From Deroplatys truncata (lineage: Eukaryota; Arthropoda; Insecta; Mantodea; Mantidae): 64,000 nt of DNA. Position numbers and translations under genes: made by a program. A model generated the notes under the pieces. The model saw nothing but the letters and a program-made list of their open reading frames with translations. It ran no database searches and was not told the DNA's origin. Positions 1 through 11,414 of this stretch are shown here, in pieces (the stretch's first letter is position 1; every line of letters begins with the position of its first letter). The stretch is from assembly GCA_030765065.1 (NCBI GenBank), contig CM060980.1, positions 63,596,364-63,660,363 on the forward strand, in the 5' to 3' direction.

Positions 1-618
1 TGTGTAATAACTTCAATAATTTGAAACCAATAAAGATACCTTATCTATCTATCTAACAATAAGTATCATTACCATGGTCAGTGTCACAGAATAATAAAAC
101 CAAAATGTGTGAGATTATGTTTCATTAGTTTTCATGAAATTCATGATAACAATGTAGTACACTTTTCATCTGGCGGCTATCAATTCTTTTTTTTTTTCGT
201 GTTCCAGCATTTATCCAAATTTCACTATCGTGCATCAAAGTTTGTATTCATTTAATAGTTTGTCCCCGGATTATCCGGATTTTTATTAATCCAGATTACC
301 ACCAATCCCACCTAGTCCTGGTAAAGAAGGTTCTTCTGTACATTATTTCTAAACCGTTTAATCATTTCTCTAACCTCTGCCGGCATAGTTACACGGTACA
401 GAAAGAACGATAAAAATTAATACTCCAGCAGGGAGAATTGTTCAAAGAATTTCTAAATGGTTTAAATCCATTTACATTTTATTTTAATTTATATAGTTTA
501 AATAAACGGATGTTATATGAATTTAATTCATTTTGTGGAATTATGTAAGAATCAAATTCAATGATAGTAAAATTGGCTATTATTAATAATCTTCAAAGAA
601 CATTTGTTAGTATAAATA

Positions 619-620
<2 letters not shown>

Positions 621-658
<38 letters not shown>
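621..658. repeat. (AT)n microsatellite
   Basis: About 19 uninterrupted AT dinucleotides are seen directly. The tract lies in noncoding AT-rich DNA and is likely polymorphic in length. Confidence 0.95.
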
Positions 659-661
<3 letters not shown>

Positions 662-762
662 ATAACTTAAAACGAAATTTCTGTATTTGTCTTCAGAGGA
701 AGCTCATTCGAAAGATATACTATGACATTTGGTGATTTTGGAACAACAATAACAACAATCAT

Positions 763-789
763 AGTAATAATAATAATAATAATAATAAA
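763..789. repeat. (TAA)n microsatellite
   Basis: About nine TAA units are seen directly, preceded by an imperfect AAC-rich stretch. Similar TAA or TTA runs recur at 26866-26910, 38723-38762, 39948-39978 and 53756-53800. Confidence 0.9.
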
Positions 790-1830
790 TTCCAGGTTAT
801 CAAACGTTGATTTTTCCTAACAGAAGAGCGTATAGGGACAGAGGAAGACGCTTACGCTTATTAAGATGGTAACAAGCCAGACGTCCTAACATTATTGATT
901 ATAATAAACTATAACCTATTATTTATTATTGTCAAAATCTAAATGTTGATGGGCCAAAGTAATTAATGAAAGTGACAATTGCACTGAAATAATATCCTCT
1001 TCATTGCAATAATTTTAAGAGTACGTCTCCATGTCTCCTTTAGAAGAAACGCTTCAGGAAACTCATTTCTCACCTACCCACTCTACATAGTCGGATCGCT
1101 AATCATGCTACTTTGGGCTAGTTATTTGTTTAATACTTGTTTATACCAATAACGTTTCAAGGAATTTGCTTCAAACGTGGCATAGAGAGGTATCATAAGA
1201 GCTGGGTGGAATGTAGTGTTGGCCAAAAAAATGTGAAAACATTATGGAAAAAGAAAACCTTTATATTCAGAGTAAGGGATCACCATTTCTGCTTACAAGT
1301 GCACACATGAGATATGCATTTATAACATTAAGGGCCATTCCTGGATTCCATATATTGTTCACAGCTGATAATGAATGAAGTAACTTTTTAAAAGCAGGCT
1401 TACAATGTGTTCTGGCCTCTCTCCTAGTATGGTTGTAATCATTTTATTTTTAATTGTGAAGCACGACTTGTCTTCCGCATAAAATTATTCCATACTACTA
1501 TAAAGCATATTGATTAATTTCTTGCATTAATTACTATTAATTGAATAACTATTTATTATTTCTGCAACATTCTTCGCTGAATCCCGCCCTCTTAATAAGA
1601 TGTAGATGTTCGCTTTGAAGCGATCTGGCATTTCATTTTCGTTTTCAAGGAAAGAAAGTCCCTAAAACTGTATTCGCTCGATATAACAAACCAACCTTTC
1701 TCGTAATGAGCAGAGGGCAGGTATTTAAAGAAATTACAATGTTCAAGCTTTTTTTTTTTCTTTTCTTTTTTTACAGATGTTTGTGAACTTCTCTAATTGA
1801 AATGTCCTATCTCTTTTATTATTCTCATTA

Positions 1831-2307
1831 CCTACCGAGCATGATGACTCCGCGGTAACGTATGAGGCTTGCATTTGGGAGGTCCCGGGTTCGTTTCCCG
1901 TTGATCGTCCAATCTAACCTTGGGTTTTCCCTGATCGGTAGGCGAATGCTGGAATGGTTTCTCATCTACCGCGAGTTTCTTTCTCTCGATTTCTTCTCAT
2001 CTTTCAGGTGTACTTCTAGGTTTTTGTGGTGTGTGGCGGAACTAACGCGCATACTTTTTCCAAGGAAAGAGTATTCCCCGTGGCCACTAGGTTTGCTTGG
2101 TTGGACGGGTCCTTCATCGCCCTCTCTGGGCAGCTGAAGTAGCGGGACGGGTCTTTTAGCCAGGAACTGTTAGGGTGTTCTGCGCGTCTCTGTGGATTGT
2201 AGCCGCCTGTGGTTCCTTCACTTCATCCCTCCCTTCTGGAGGGTGGTAGCCGCAATAGATCTCCTATAGGCCGCAGTGCGCGAGGTGTCCCCCTTCGTTA
2301 TCTACCC
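1831..2307 (+). mobile_element. Complete tRNA-derived SINE (family S1)
   Basis: This is a complete SINE of about 477 bp. Its head resembles a tRNA-type RNA polymerase III promoter: an A-box-like segment near 1845-1862 and a strong B box at about 1885-1905 (GTCCCGGGTTCGTTTCCC). The body has a block containing GGTTTTCCC followed by TAGGCGAATGCTGG, which recurs in the copies at 17.5, 22.6, 23.5 and 49 kb. The element is flanked by an 11-bp direct repeat with one mismatch (1820-1830 TATTCTCATTA and 2308-2318 TATTCTCACTA), as expected for LINE-mediated insertion. A 91-residue open frame inside it is incidental. Strand is set by the promoter boxes. Family assignment comes from comparison within this window only. 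Confidence 0.85.
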
Positions 2308-2318
2308 TATTCTCACTA

Positions 2319-5300
2319 TTCAGTCGGTATATCATAACTTTAAGCGCACACAAAACACAAATGTGTGCATAAAACTGCTGATTAAATATCCTGTAGCAGT
2401 AATAAAAACGCAAGGAGTGGTTTAAACATAAATATGTAGTTTAGATGGTCACATGAAAATAATGTTAAACTAATGCTTTTTTATTATTTGTTTCCTTATA
2501 CTGAAAGTGTGCCCCTTCCAGTATACGGCAAGCGCTCTCTTAAGAGTTTTATATGCACCCTAAAAGAAGCAGGCAAGAAACTCGAAACAGAAGGCACGCT
2601 CTTGTAGTATCAGTTACACAGTGCTCACACTTCAAAGATATCATTTCTAGTACCCGTATACTTTTTTTGGTCTGTTTACCACTTTTTAAATTTATTGTAT
2701 AGCATCTATAAACACCATTTTTATTTTACAGCAGATCGGACGGACAAAAGTTTAATTTTTTAATCGGAGTAATTCTTTTCCAAGTGTCTATAGCTGAAGC
2801 GCGATACCAAATGTATCCCTTTCATGCTTCACCCCATCACTTACAGATTGAAAGTAGCAACCCTTTGACGTCTTCGTAGTTAACTGTATGCAGAGTTTCT
2901 TACGGTGGAGTCAAATACCTCTGGAAGCCCACGCATTTTATTTGGCAGTCTTGTTCACTCTCTTTGGGGCCGATGTCAAAGCAATTCATCTTTTTATTAC
3001 TCCGGAAATTGCCCCGCGACTGCTCCTTGTAAGGCCAGGCCTTTCTGCTGCAATATTGCCTGCAGATGGGATGAAGGTTGACACAAACCACAATAAACGG
3101 AGATCTGAAGCGCATTCCCCAAAGAGGAAGGGTTGGGGACAGCACAAATCATAGAGAATGTGAGGTCGACATTCGAATTTAATTATTAGGAGGAATGCGT
3201 ATAAAAATTAAAATTTCAAAAATTGTAGAAGTTCTACCTTTTTCACATTCCTCGCCAAAAATAGGAGAGGCAATAGGAATTTGTTTTAGATAAGATGCTT
3301 CATGTTGATATCACAGCTTCGTTGGGAAATTTTTTATTAAAAGTATATAAAAAATAAATATATTTTGCAATATATCCTCGCATTTGGTCCTTTTTGCACT
3401 TGTGCTCCTTTTTTTTTCTAAAGATGGAAAAAAATGGCCGGTGAGAAGCAAAGTGTATTTACGGGTGCCCTGAGACGATCACCAAGCTCTTCTCCGCCTC
3501 TTGGAATATGTTCGACCTGAAGAAGAATAACAAAACAAAGGATATTGTAATTACTGCTCTTAGAGTATATTTGCTTCGTAATCATTTATACACCAATTAA
3601 TTTTTCATATATTGTTTCTCTTGATTATTATTACATGATGTTTTTCTTTTCTTTCCTGTGATAACTTTGACGCCTACCTTCAACTCAGAATTACTTGTTA
3701 TCCATTTATCTGATCCTTGTTTTCTCTTTTCAATTTTTTTTTCAAGTACGATTTGTCAATAGTGGCAGCCTGTATATAAGTGAAGTTGTATTTCAGTAAG
3801 CAATTAAAAATAAAATGCAGAGAGCAGAAATTTGAACAAAATCAGTGAGGTACCACTGAATAACATCAATTTAAAATTGAGTATTACCCAGTATCCTAAA
3901 AATGCAAATATTAGTCTTCCTTTAGAAAACTTTTTAACTGGCAATTTTAGTAATATTTGCATAAGTATTAATAAATAATAACTGTTAATATATAATGGTT
4001 TGTTTTCAACGATGGCATAGCTTGTAGATACTAAAACTCAAATCCTGCCTGCATCTGGCATTATATTGGATGCACATCTTGAGCTGAGACATTTTTAGTA
4101 AGTACCTGAGAGAATGGATGAAAACTGATGACAAACCTGGGTAAGTCCAATGAATCCTCTTTTCTTTGTAACAGAGTTTGTTGAAACCCTGCTTTGTGTT
4201 TATAAGTAAAAGCGACCCCTCAAAGCTATCATTTTAGAGATTCTTCCCATACAAAAAACAAACTTCCTATTTATTCTCAACCGGAGATGAGATTCATGGC
4301 TGTCAGTTTGCAATGAAATCCATTCAGCATTTTGTATAAATCGTTTCAGAGTTTTGCAACCGAATGAAAAAGGAGTTTGACTCTCCAGTTAAGTTTTCAT
4401 TAGTTTTGTTGTCTGAATGCTGAAAGAATACGGTATTCTATGTACTTTAAAATATTTTGCTTAACGCAGATCCTTGAGGAAGAACAAAAATAGCACAATA
4501 AATATATAACCTCTTTGGAGCACCTATCAACAGTAGGTAATTTGTGTTCCAATGTCATATATTTCAAGGCGCATAGTCTGCTTCTCTACAAAAAATAAGG
4601 TTTCTTTCCTGATATTTTCAGCACAACAAATGATCTAACAAGTGTATAAAAATATTTAATTTTCAAGTTCGCACTGCGCATTAGTGAATCAACCAGAAAA
4701 CACAACCTCGCAAAGGAATGAAAACCGCAAAATAGCGTAATTTGCGGATTGCACTGCTCTATTGCCCAAAACTATAAAGTCATTTTCGACGATTTTTGGC
4801 GAAAACTCATTTTACACCTGTGTCCTCCCCATACACATTGTCAAGTGTAATATCAACCTACTCCACGGTAGGTTGCATTGCAGAAGCAAATAGTTGTAAT
4901 AGATAATAATATGCATGCTTATATCGCTTTAATATTAACTTTAGAAGCATATATTATATCGAAGGCACACGGAAATAAACTTTCTGTGGGAAAACAGACC
5001 TTTTTTGGAAATATAATAGACAAACTTTCTCTAGGAGGCCTGCACGTCGGCGGTATAATTTTGTCAGAATTACGTGCAAGTACAGGGTACGTGATCAGAA
5101 GAATGGAACCTAACATTATGTTAAAGCAAGGGTTTTGAAAAAACGATTTTATCTTGAGATCACATCAGTTTCTATGGAAACGTTTAGAACGTTTATGCTT
5201 GAAACTCACGTAAGAAAGCTAAGTGTGGGAGATTCTATAATACTTATTCACCAATAGAAAAATTACACTTATTTTGAGGAAATTCCGTCAACGAATAATA

Positions 5301-6555
5301 TTAAAGGAAAATGTCACGTAACTTGGTAGGAGAAACAAAAGAATTACATGGCGAGATCTGAAACACACAAGTAAGATTACTTAAAATTTGAACGCGTGCG
5401 AAGAGGGTCATATAACACTTGCAATTTGGAAGCACGTAGAGAAGGACATATAAAACTTATAAATTGTAAGCACGCAAAAACAGGCAGGTAATTCATTAAG
5501 TGGAACTACATGATGTTATGTAGAGCCGGCGAACGTGAGTTATTTTTATTTGTTTTTTCTTTAGGTTTAGTAAAGGAAGTTTAAACGAATCTGAAGCGAA
5601 GATGTAAATGTTTATGTGCTCAGGATCGAACCGCTTAAACAGAGCTAAAGGGAACAATATAAACTGTGTGTGAATAAAGTTATTTATAGATAAACAGCAT
5701 CTCTATTGGGCATCGGAAAACACGGCCTGAGATACGAGATCCGTCATTACACCACACACCCCCTGTATCTCCCCTTCTCCTTCCTTCCGCGAAGGTCGTT
5801 CTTGCCCCAGACGGATTGGAATTCTAAAAGAATTTAAAGTGTGTGGAAGTTTCTATTAGTTTGTTGCGGATCGGCCACATTGATTCAACAAATAATATAA
5901 ATTTACAATTTTCGATCTAGTAGCGAAAGGTTGGTTGTGGATAGGCGATGTGTGCGGTGCGTTATTTTCTGCCAAGATGTAGCCTTCGTTGCCCTGACAA
6001 TTTACTCCTATTTCAGGTGTGGTTGTGCTTGCGAATGAATGAGCATTGATTATTAACACTTGACTTTATTCCCACGGTTATTATATACGCTCCTCAATCC
6101 CTGAGTACGCCTCATTCTTATGCATCCCGAGTCTGAAACAAGAAGAAGAATATTAATATGGACTGTGTTGAGCTCCCTCACTCTTTTTTATGCAACATTA
6201 ACATGAAACTTACAAGCGCTATTTTCCCCTGGATTTTAGATAAATTAAATCTCGTTGATTCAGTCATATTTTCAAATTGGGTACAGCTACCCTCATTGGC
6301 TCAAGTCAAAGAGCATCTCTGGAAACATACTTCAGCTTTGCATTTTACTTCAACGGATTCTTGATTGATCTGGGTAAATCATTATGCCATCTAATCTGCC
6401 TGTGTTGAATAGCGTGTAAGGAAGTCTTTTGGTAGTGTCATTTTACCTTTCAGTTATACATTTCATTCAGTACCCTCTTATAACTAAGTTATTTAAATAA
6501 TTTCTGATTACTAAAATATTTAGAGTAAAGCATTTATAATTTTTTTCTTTTAAAT
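2319..6555. other. Noncoding stretch without recognisable genes
   Basis: No open frame here matches a family I recognise. The segment 2740-3160 is less AT-rich and has overlapping 80-90 residue open frames on both strands (2888-3154 and 2900-3145), but these show no known motif and no splice-site context. The 86-residue frame at 4878-5138 is likewise unrecognised. Pyrimidine-rich DNA at about 5755-5810 (CTCCCCTTCTCCTTCCTTCC) is unremarkable. Confidence 0.5.
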
Positions 6556-6860
6556 ATAGAGTCAACTGAACGATTCAACACCACTGCCGGGATTTGAACA
6601 CGGTTCTCCCGCTCTCCGTGCGGTTGCTCTAACCATTGAGCTACTGTGACAACCTGCCGTTGGAACATTGAATTCTTCCTATTGACTCAAGTTGTTTCCC
6701 AGACAGACCACTAAGGCATCTCACTCGAGATGACAATCTTAGCGACGACCTGTTATCGCAACTACCTCAGTGCTGGGTAAATGGGTTTTTAAGGTTTTTA
6801 ATTTTTTATTGTTATCGTATAAATTAATTATACTTTTAATATTCCTTAGCCTGGTCTAGG
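6556..6860 (-). mobile_element. tRNA-like SINE segment (family S2), left arm
   Basis: Read on the minus strand, 6657-6585 is strikingly tRNA-like. The A box is TAGCTCAATGGTTAGAGCA and the B box is GTGTTCAAATCC, at the spacing of an internal Pol III promoter. A related segment occurs at 45953-46060 and a shorter one at 46255-46325. Two blocks of this region, 6556-6603 and 6790-6860, reappear inverted and adjacent to each other at 7736-7862, so the DR1 copy at 6865-7727 is bracketed by inverted arms. It is not a functional tRNA gene: no acceptor stem pairing is apparent and the segment is embedded in a repeat. Confidence 0.65.
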
Positions 6861-6864
6861 CAAG

Positions 6865-7727
6865 TTTTTACTTTCTCTACTACGTATAGTAAGTAGGGGA
6901 AGTATTGTATTCCACCCAAAAATTCCATACCGAGATTTCACCAGAAATACATGTTTTGAGACCCCCTGAATCCAAAAAAAGCATTTTTGCAAACATGTCC
7001 GTGTGTGTGTGTCTGCGTGTCTGCGTGTTTGTGAACAGTATAACTCCGAAACGAACAGTCGGATAAACACCAAACTTGGTATTTAGGTTCAGTATCTTCC
7101 AGAGATGCGACAAGAAGGTTTTCAAGTAAATCCTCCCACCCCAGACTACCCTTTACATGGAACATTTTTCGAAAATTTTAATTTTCTCAAAAATGGCTCA
7201 AACGATTTTGATGAAAATATCATATCTTCAAGATATTTTTATGAAAAATGAAATGTATATCTCGAATTTTCTGGGAATGTCTCCAAAACTATTCTTCATT
7301 GTGAACGACTTTTGCATAACTCGTAAACCATAAGAGATAGACAAAATTTTACTACACAAAAATGAAGATCGCGCTAAAATACACAATTTATGTCATATAC
7401 ATTTTTTTTTGTTAAGTGAACAATTTTCGAGATATTGCTTGTTATTGACTTAAAATTTCAATACTTATACTTTTTCTCAAATTCGTTATTCATTTTTTTT
7501 GTCCTGGACATGCAAAGAGAATGGAATGCGGCACATAGCAACCAGCGCTTAAAACATGTGACTATCGCTTAAAGCCTACCAATTCCCCTTGCATCTACAA
7601 GAAAATTAGCAATAAGATTGACATCTCGATACCTTAATTAACATGAAGCATATGGAGAATAAGCGTTTGTAAAAATAGTTTGTACAAGAGTAGAGAAAGT
7701 CATGTGAGAGTAACACATCAGATTTTT
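6865..7727 (+). repeat. Dispersed repeat DR1, copy A (near complete)
   Basis: This copy defines a repeat of about 860 bp with at least eight other copies or fragments in the window. It begins TTTTT then ACTTTCTCTACTACG and ends AGTAGAGAAAGT followed by a 3' tail running into CACATCAGATTTTTT. The 12-bp motif ACTTTCTCTACT (6870-6881) is the inverse of AGTAGAGAAAGT (7689-7700), giving short inverted repeats near the ends. A GT-rich segment at 7001-7030 varies in length and sequence between copies. Short overlapping open frames on the minus strand recur because the repeat recurs, and I see no known protein motif in them. It may be a nonautonomous DNA transposon, but the superfamily is unknown. 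Confidence 0.7.
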
Positions 7728-7735
7728 TAATACAG

Positions 7736-7862
7736 AATCAACTGAAATCCCGACTGTGGCGCTGAATTTTTCAGTTGACTCTATATTAGAGAATTTGCCT
7801 AGACCACGCTAAGGTCTATTAAAAGTATAATTAATTTATACGATAACAATAAAAATTAAATA
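7736..7862 (+). repeat. Right inverted arm flanking DR1 copy A
   Basis: The segment 7736-7792 is the inverse of 6556-6603, sharing the motif that reads TATAGAGTCAACTGA on the other strand. The segment 7795-7862 is the inverse of 6790-6860, sharing the stretch TATCGTATAAATTAATTATA. The two blocks are contiguous here but separated by about 190 bp, including the tRNA-like head, on the left side. This is consistent with one repeat rearranged around the DR1 copy. Confidence 0.7.
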
Positions 7863-8194
7863 CATATAAATTACTCTGTATATTATTTCTTGACTACCTA
7901 CCATGTGCAGTCGGTCAATTTAAAATTGGCCGGCGTCTGAGAAACGGAGCTCAAATCGGGTACTTCCGTGAGCGCTCAGTACAGCCAGACTGATCACAAG
8001 ACTGCGTATGTCTTGTAGTAGTTATAATAGGGAACACAACTATAATCACAAAAGCCTTCCGAGAAAATATTCATGTATGAGATTTCAAACATATAGATGT
8101 TAGAGTCTTTCAACACTGAATATTTGTAACCAGAACACACTTTATTGACTTATGCTTCTCAAGCGGAGTATAACTAAAGCTCGTTACAATGACA

Positions 8195-8285
8195 CGCTTA
8201 ATGCAGCACTCTTACCTCAGAGGTAGAAGCTTGCTGTTCCAGAAGTTGCTAGTTCAAATCTCCGTGGAGCTGCTCAACTTTTTTC
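8195..8285 (+). mobile_element. tRNA-like SINE head joined to a DR1 fragment
   Basis: On the plus strand this has an A-box-like segment (TACCTCAGAGGTAGAAGC) and a B-box-like segment (GCTAGTTCAAATCTCC), with spacing like a tRNA. It runs directly into the start of a DR1 fragment at about 8288. I read it as a degraded SINE head, not a tRNA gene, because no clear cloverleaf arms or acceptor stem are visible. Confidence 0.5.
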
Positions 8286-8287
8286 TT

Positions 8288-8380
8288 TTCTGCTACATAT
8301 AGTAAGTAGGGAAATATTGCATTCCACCCAAAAATTCGATACCGAGATTTCACCGGAAATACATGTTTTAAGGTCCCTAA
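8288..8380 (+). repeat. DR1 fragment B (5' end only)
   Basis: The sequence matches the first 90 or so bases of DR1 copy A, including CATTCCACCCAAAAATTC and the following GATACCGAGATTTCACC. It then stops and is followed immediately by the inverted copy C. Confidence 0.8.
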
Positions 8381-8383
8381 ATT

Positions 8384-9231
8384 AAAAAATCTGACGTGTT
8401 ACACTCGCATGACTTTCTCTACTCTTGTACAAACTATTTTACAAACACTTATTTTCCATATGCTTCATGTTAATCAAGATATCGAGATGTTAATCTTATT
8501 GCTGATTTTCTTGTAGACGCAAGGGGAATTGGTAGGCTTTAAGCGATAATCAAATATTTTAAGAGCTGGTTGCCATGTGGAGTATTCCATTCTCTTTGCA
8601 TTACCAGAACAAAAAAATGAATAACGAATTCCCATTTGAGAAAAAGTATAAGTATTGGAAAATTTAAGGGAATAACAAGCAATATCTCGAAAATGGTTCA
8701 CTCAAAAAAAATGTATATGACATAAATTGTGTATTTCAACGCGATCTATAATTTTTGTGCAGTATAATTTTGTCTATCTCTTATGGTTTACCAGTTATGC
8801 AAAAGTCGTTCAGAATGAAGAATACTTTTGGAGACATTCCCAGAAAATTCAAGATATACATTTTTTGACCATAAAAATGTCTAAACATATGATACTTTAA
8901 TCAAAAGCCATTTTTGAGAAAGTTAAAAGTTTCAAAAAATGTTCCATGTAAAGGGTAATCTGGGATGGGGAGATTTTCTTGAAAACCTTCGTGCCGCATC
9001 TCTGGAAGATACTGAACCTAAATACCAAGTTTGATGTTTATCCGACTGTTCGTTCTGAGTTATGCTGTTCACAGACACACACACAGACGTACATACGGAC
9101 ATGTTTCCAAAAATGCTTGTTTTTGGATTCAGGGGGCCTCAAAACATATATTTCCGGTGAAATCTCGGTATCGAATTTTTGGGTGGAATACAATACTTCT
9201 ACTTACTATACGTAGTAGAGAAAGTAAAAAA
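8384..9231 (-). repeat. DR1 copy C (inverted, near complete)
   Basis: This is the reverse complement of DR1 from the AAAAAATCTGACGTG end to the CGTAGTAGAGAAAGTAAAAA end, about 848 bp. It is opposite in orientation to copies A and D and is directly abutted by D. A 78-81 residue frame at 8979-9276 on the plus strand matches, in translation, minus-strand frames of copy A and of copy G at 25.7 kb. No protein family is recognised. Confidence 0.8.
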
Positions 9232-9972
9232 AGCATTTTTAGAAAAAGGACCGTGTGTATGTCTGTGTGTTTGTGAACAGCGTAACTCAAAAACGAAAAT
9301 TCGGATAAACACCAAACTTGGTATACAGGTTCAGTATCTTTCAAAGATGCGACACGAAGATTTTCAAGAAAATCCCCCTCCCAGACTACCCTTTACGTGA
9401 AACATTTTTCGAAAATTTTCATGTTCTCAAAAATAGCTCTAACGCTTTTGATTAAAATATCACATATTTAAGATATTTTTATGACAAATGAAATGTATAT
9501 CTTGAATTTTCTGGGTATGTCCCCAAAAGTCCTCTTCATTCTGAATGGGTTTTGCATAACTGGTAAACCGTATGAGAGAGACAAAGTTTTTCTACACAAA
9601 AAATGTAGATCTCTTAAAACACACAATTATGTCATATACTTTTTTGTGTGAAGTGGACCATTTTTGAGATATTGTTGTCATTTGTTTGAATTTTCCAATA
9701 CTTATGCTTTTTCTCAAATGGGAATTCGTTATTCGTTTTTTAATATTTTGGACATACAAAGAGAATGGAATGTTCTACATAGCAACCAGCTCTCAAAAAA
9801 TTTGACGGTCGCTTACCTATAGCCTGCCATATTTCTCTTGCACCTACAAGAAAATTAGCAATATTCTACAAATATGTATATCGCTTAACACGAAGTAGAC
9901 GGAGAATAAGCGTTTGTAACAATAGTTTGTTCAAGAGTAGAGAAAGTCATGCGGATGGACTACATCAGATTT
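9228..9972 (+). repeat. DR1 copy D (5'-truncated)
   Basis: This copy begins inside DR1, at the segment just before the GT-rich stretch, and continues to the AGTAGAGAAAGT end at about 9942-9953. It is head-to-head with copy C, so 8384-9972 forms a long imperfect inverted repeat. Confidence 0.8.
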
Positions 9973-10222
9973 TTTCTTTTTCTTTCTTTTATTTCTTCTC
10001 TCGTGGTCATGCAATGAGAACGGAATTTTAGTCACCATAGCGACGCGCTCTTGAAAGATTTGACTCTCGCATAATTCCCCTAATCCCCTTGTCCCTACAA
10101 GAAATATGCAATAAAACAGTTCTGTAAGTGTTTTTCTGGATTGTATGAAGTAGATAGAAGAATAAGCTTTTTTATCAATAATTTGTTGAAGAATGGGTAG
10201 TTGTGTGATAGCAACGTCAGGT
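9970..10222 (+). repeat. DR1-related divergent 3' fragment E
   Basis: This resembles the last 250 bases of DR1 at clearly lower identity. Shared landmarks are the TGCAATGAGAACGGAAT motif, CCCCTTGTCCCTACAAGAAA, and an end with AACGTCAGGTTTTTTC. It is probably an older copy or a sister subfamily in the same orientation as copy D. Confidence 0.6.
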
Positions 10223-11414
10223 TTTTTCTTCTTTCATTTTGAATATATGAGTAAAAATATAACGGTTTTTTTTCATTTGTATGCATGTGGCGTTCATTTA
10301 TTAGTCCGGTAGATGGCAACCATAACGTTAATTTTTCGATCCTACTCAGTCAATTTATTTTTATAACCACAAATTTCACCAGTATTGTAATTATATTTAC
10401 AAGTAAACACAAGCAATATCATTTTACTATATTATAGTAAAACTATTGTAAAAATAAAAGATTACAAATCAGTACTCGAGCTGCTCGGCAGAAGTAGCTT
10501 AATCCCAGATCCACGCCAAGCAGTGTGGAGGTAGTCCAAATCAGTGCCTGTGGCATTTATTGTAGAGTTGCGGCGCACAGAAGTTGACGGTTGTGAACCC
10601 CCGCACACGCAAAGAAGAAATTTAACTGCTCAAGAGACCGGCAACTTTTAGTTTGACCAAGTGCACAGAATACGTAGCGTCTCACTACGGATGGGAACCA
10701 AATGGCCCCTAGACATTATTATTTTGTAGTACTATGCACTCGTTAACGTATGTGCAAAAACAACTTGAGAACCATAAAATACCTTCTTATACTTTTTGGA
10801 CAAACTTCAGTCTGTATTTTTGAAATCACAGACTGGAGTCTGTTTTTTATATAATTTTACTTTAACATCAAATCTGACTTCCCCAGAATCAAGTTAAGAG
10901 TTATATTTCAGGGTGATAATAATTTTTTGCACCTCATGGCACGGAAATAGCTATTATATCGCCGCGATCGCCCCACGTTCTCATAGTTACAGTTACAGTA
11001 ACAGTTGCAATGTTAATAAGCTCATGCCTTATCAGAAGAGAAGTTAGAAATGTTGTCCTGTGTCTGCGTATTTCTAGCATTTTCTCAGGAAGTTTTCATT
11101 CGCTTAGGAGCTCAGTATCGGAAATTGAGTGAATTTCTCGCCTGGTATTTTCTTTTAACCCTTCCAATGTATGGGGGTTTGTTACTACAAAGGCTTGTTC
11201 TTCTATCTTCTTATGTTAATGAGATGTGCCTTTGTAGAAGTAGCTTCATTACACACATTTCGTTTTAGGTACATGGAGGATAGTGAAAACCGAGTCGATG
11301 ATTATTCGCTATATACTGACCTTCAACTTCCATATTCCTTATACTAATCGCGAGAAACTATCGAATAGCACTTTTAAAAATATATAAATATTCAAGCATT
11401 CAAACCAATAATAA
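10223..11414. other. Noncoding stretch
   Basis: No element or gene is recognised. A short imperfect palindrome lies at about 10806-10845 (TTCAGTCTGTATTTTTGAA and ACAGACTGGAGTCTG). A 72-residue frame at 11050-11268 begins with a hydrophobic run but has no recognisable domain. Confidence 0.5.

Larger units (their letters stand above)
1..1819. other. AT-rich noncoding stretch with simple repeats
   Basis: I see no coding region or recognisable element here. The sequence is AT-rich with stop codons in every frame. It contains an (AT)n run at about 621-658 and a (TAA)n run at about 763-789, both listed separately. A T-rich tract near 1749-1772 could resemble a polypyrimidine tract, but no exon follows it. 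Confidence 0.6.

Noticed and set aside
2888-3154. 88-residue frame in a less AT-rich segment
   Set aside because: An equally long frame exists on the opposite strand, and neither shows a known domain or exon signals.
6585-6660. Possible tRNA gene
   Set aside because: A and B boxes are good, but acceptor-stem pairing is not seen and the same sequence recurs in repeat contexts, so it is a SINE head.
6846-9400. Several similar 60-81 residue open frames shared between distant positions
   Set aside because: They recur because DR1 recurs. Frames overlap on both strands, vary around the GT-rich segment and show no known domain, so coding is not supported.
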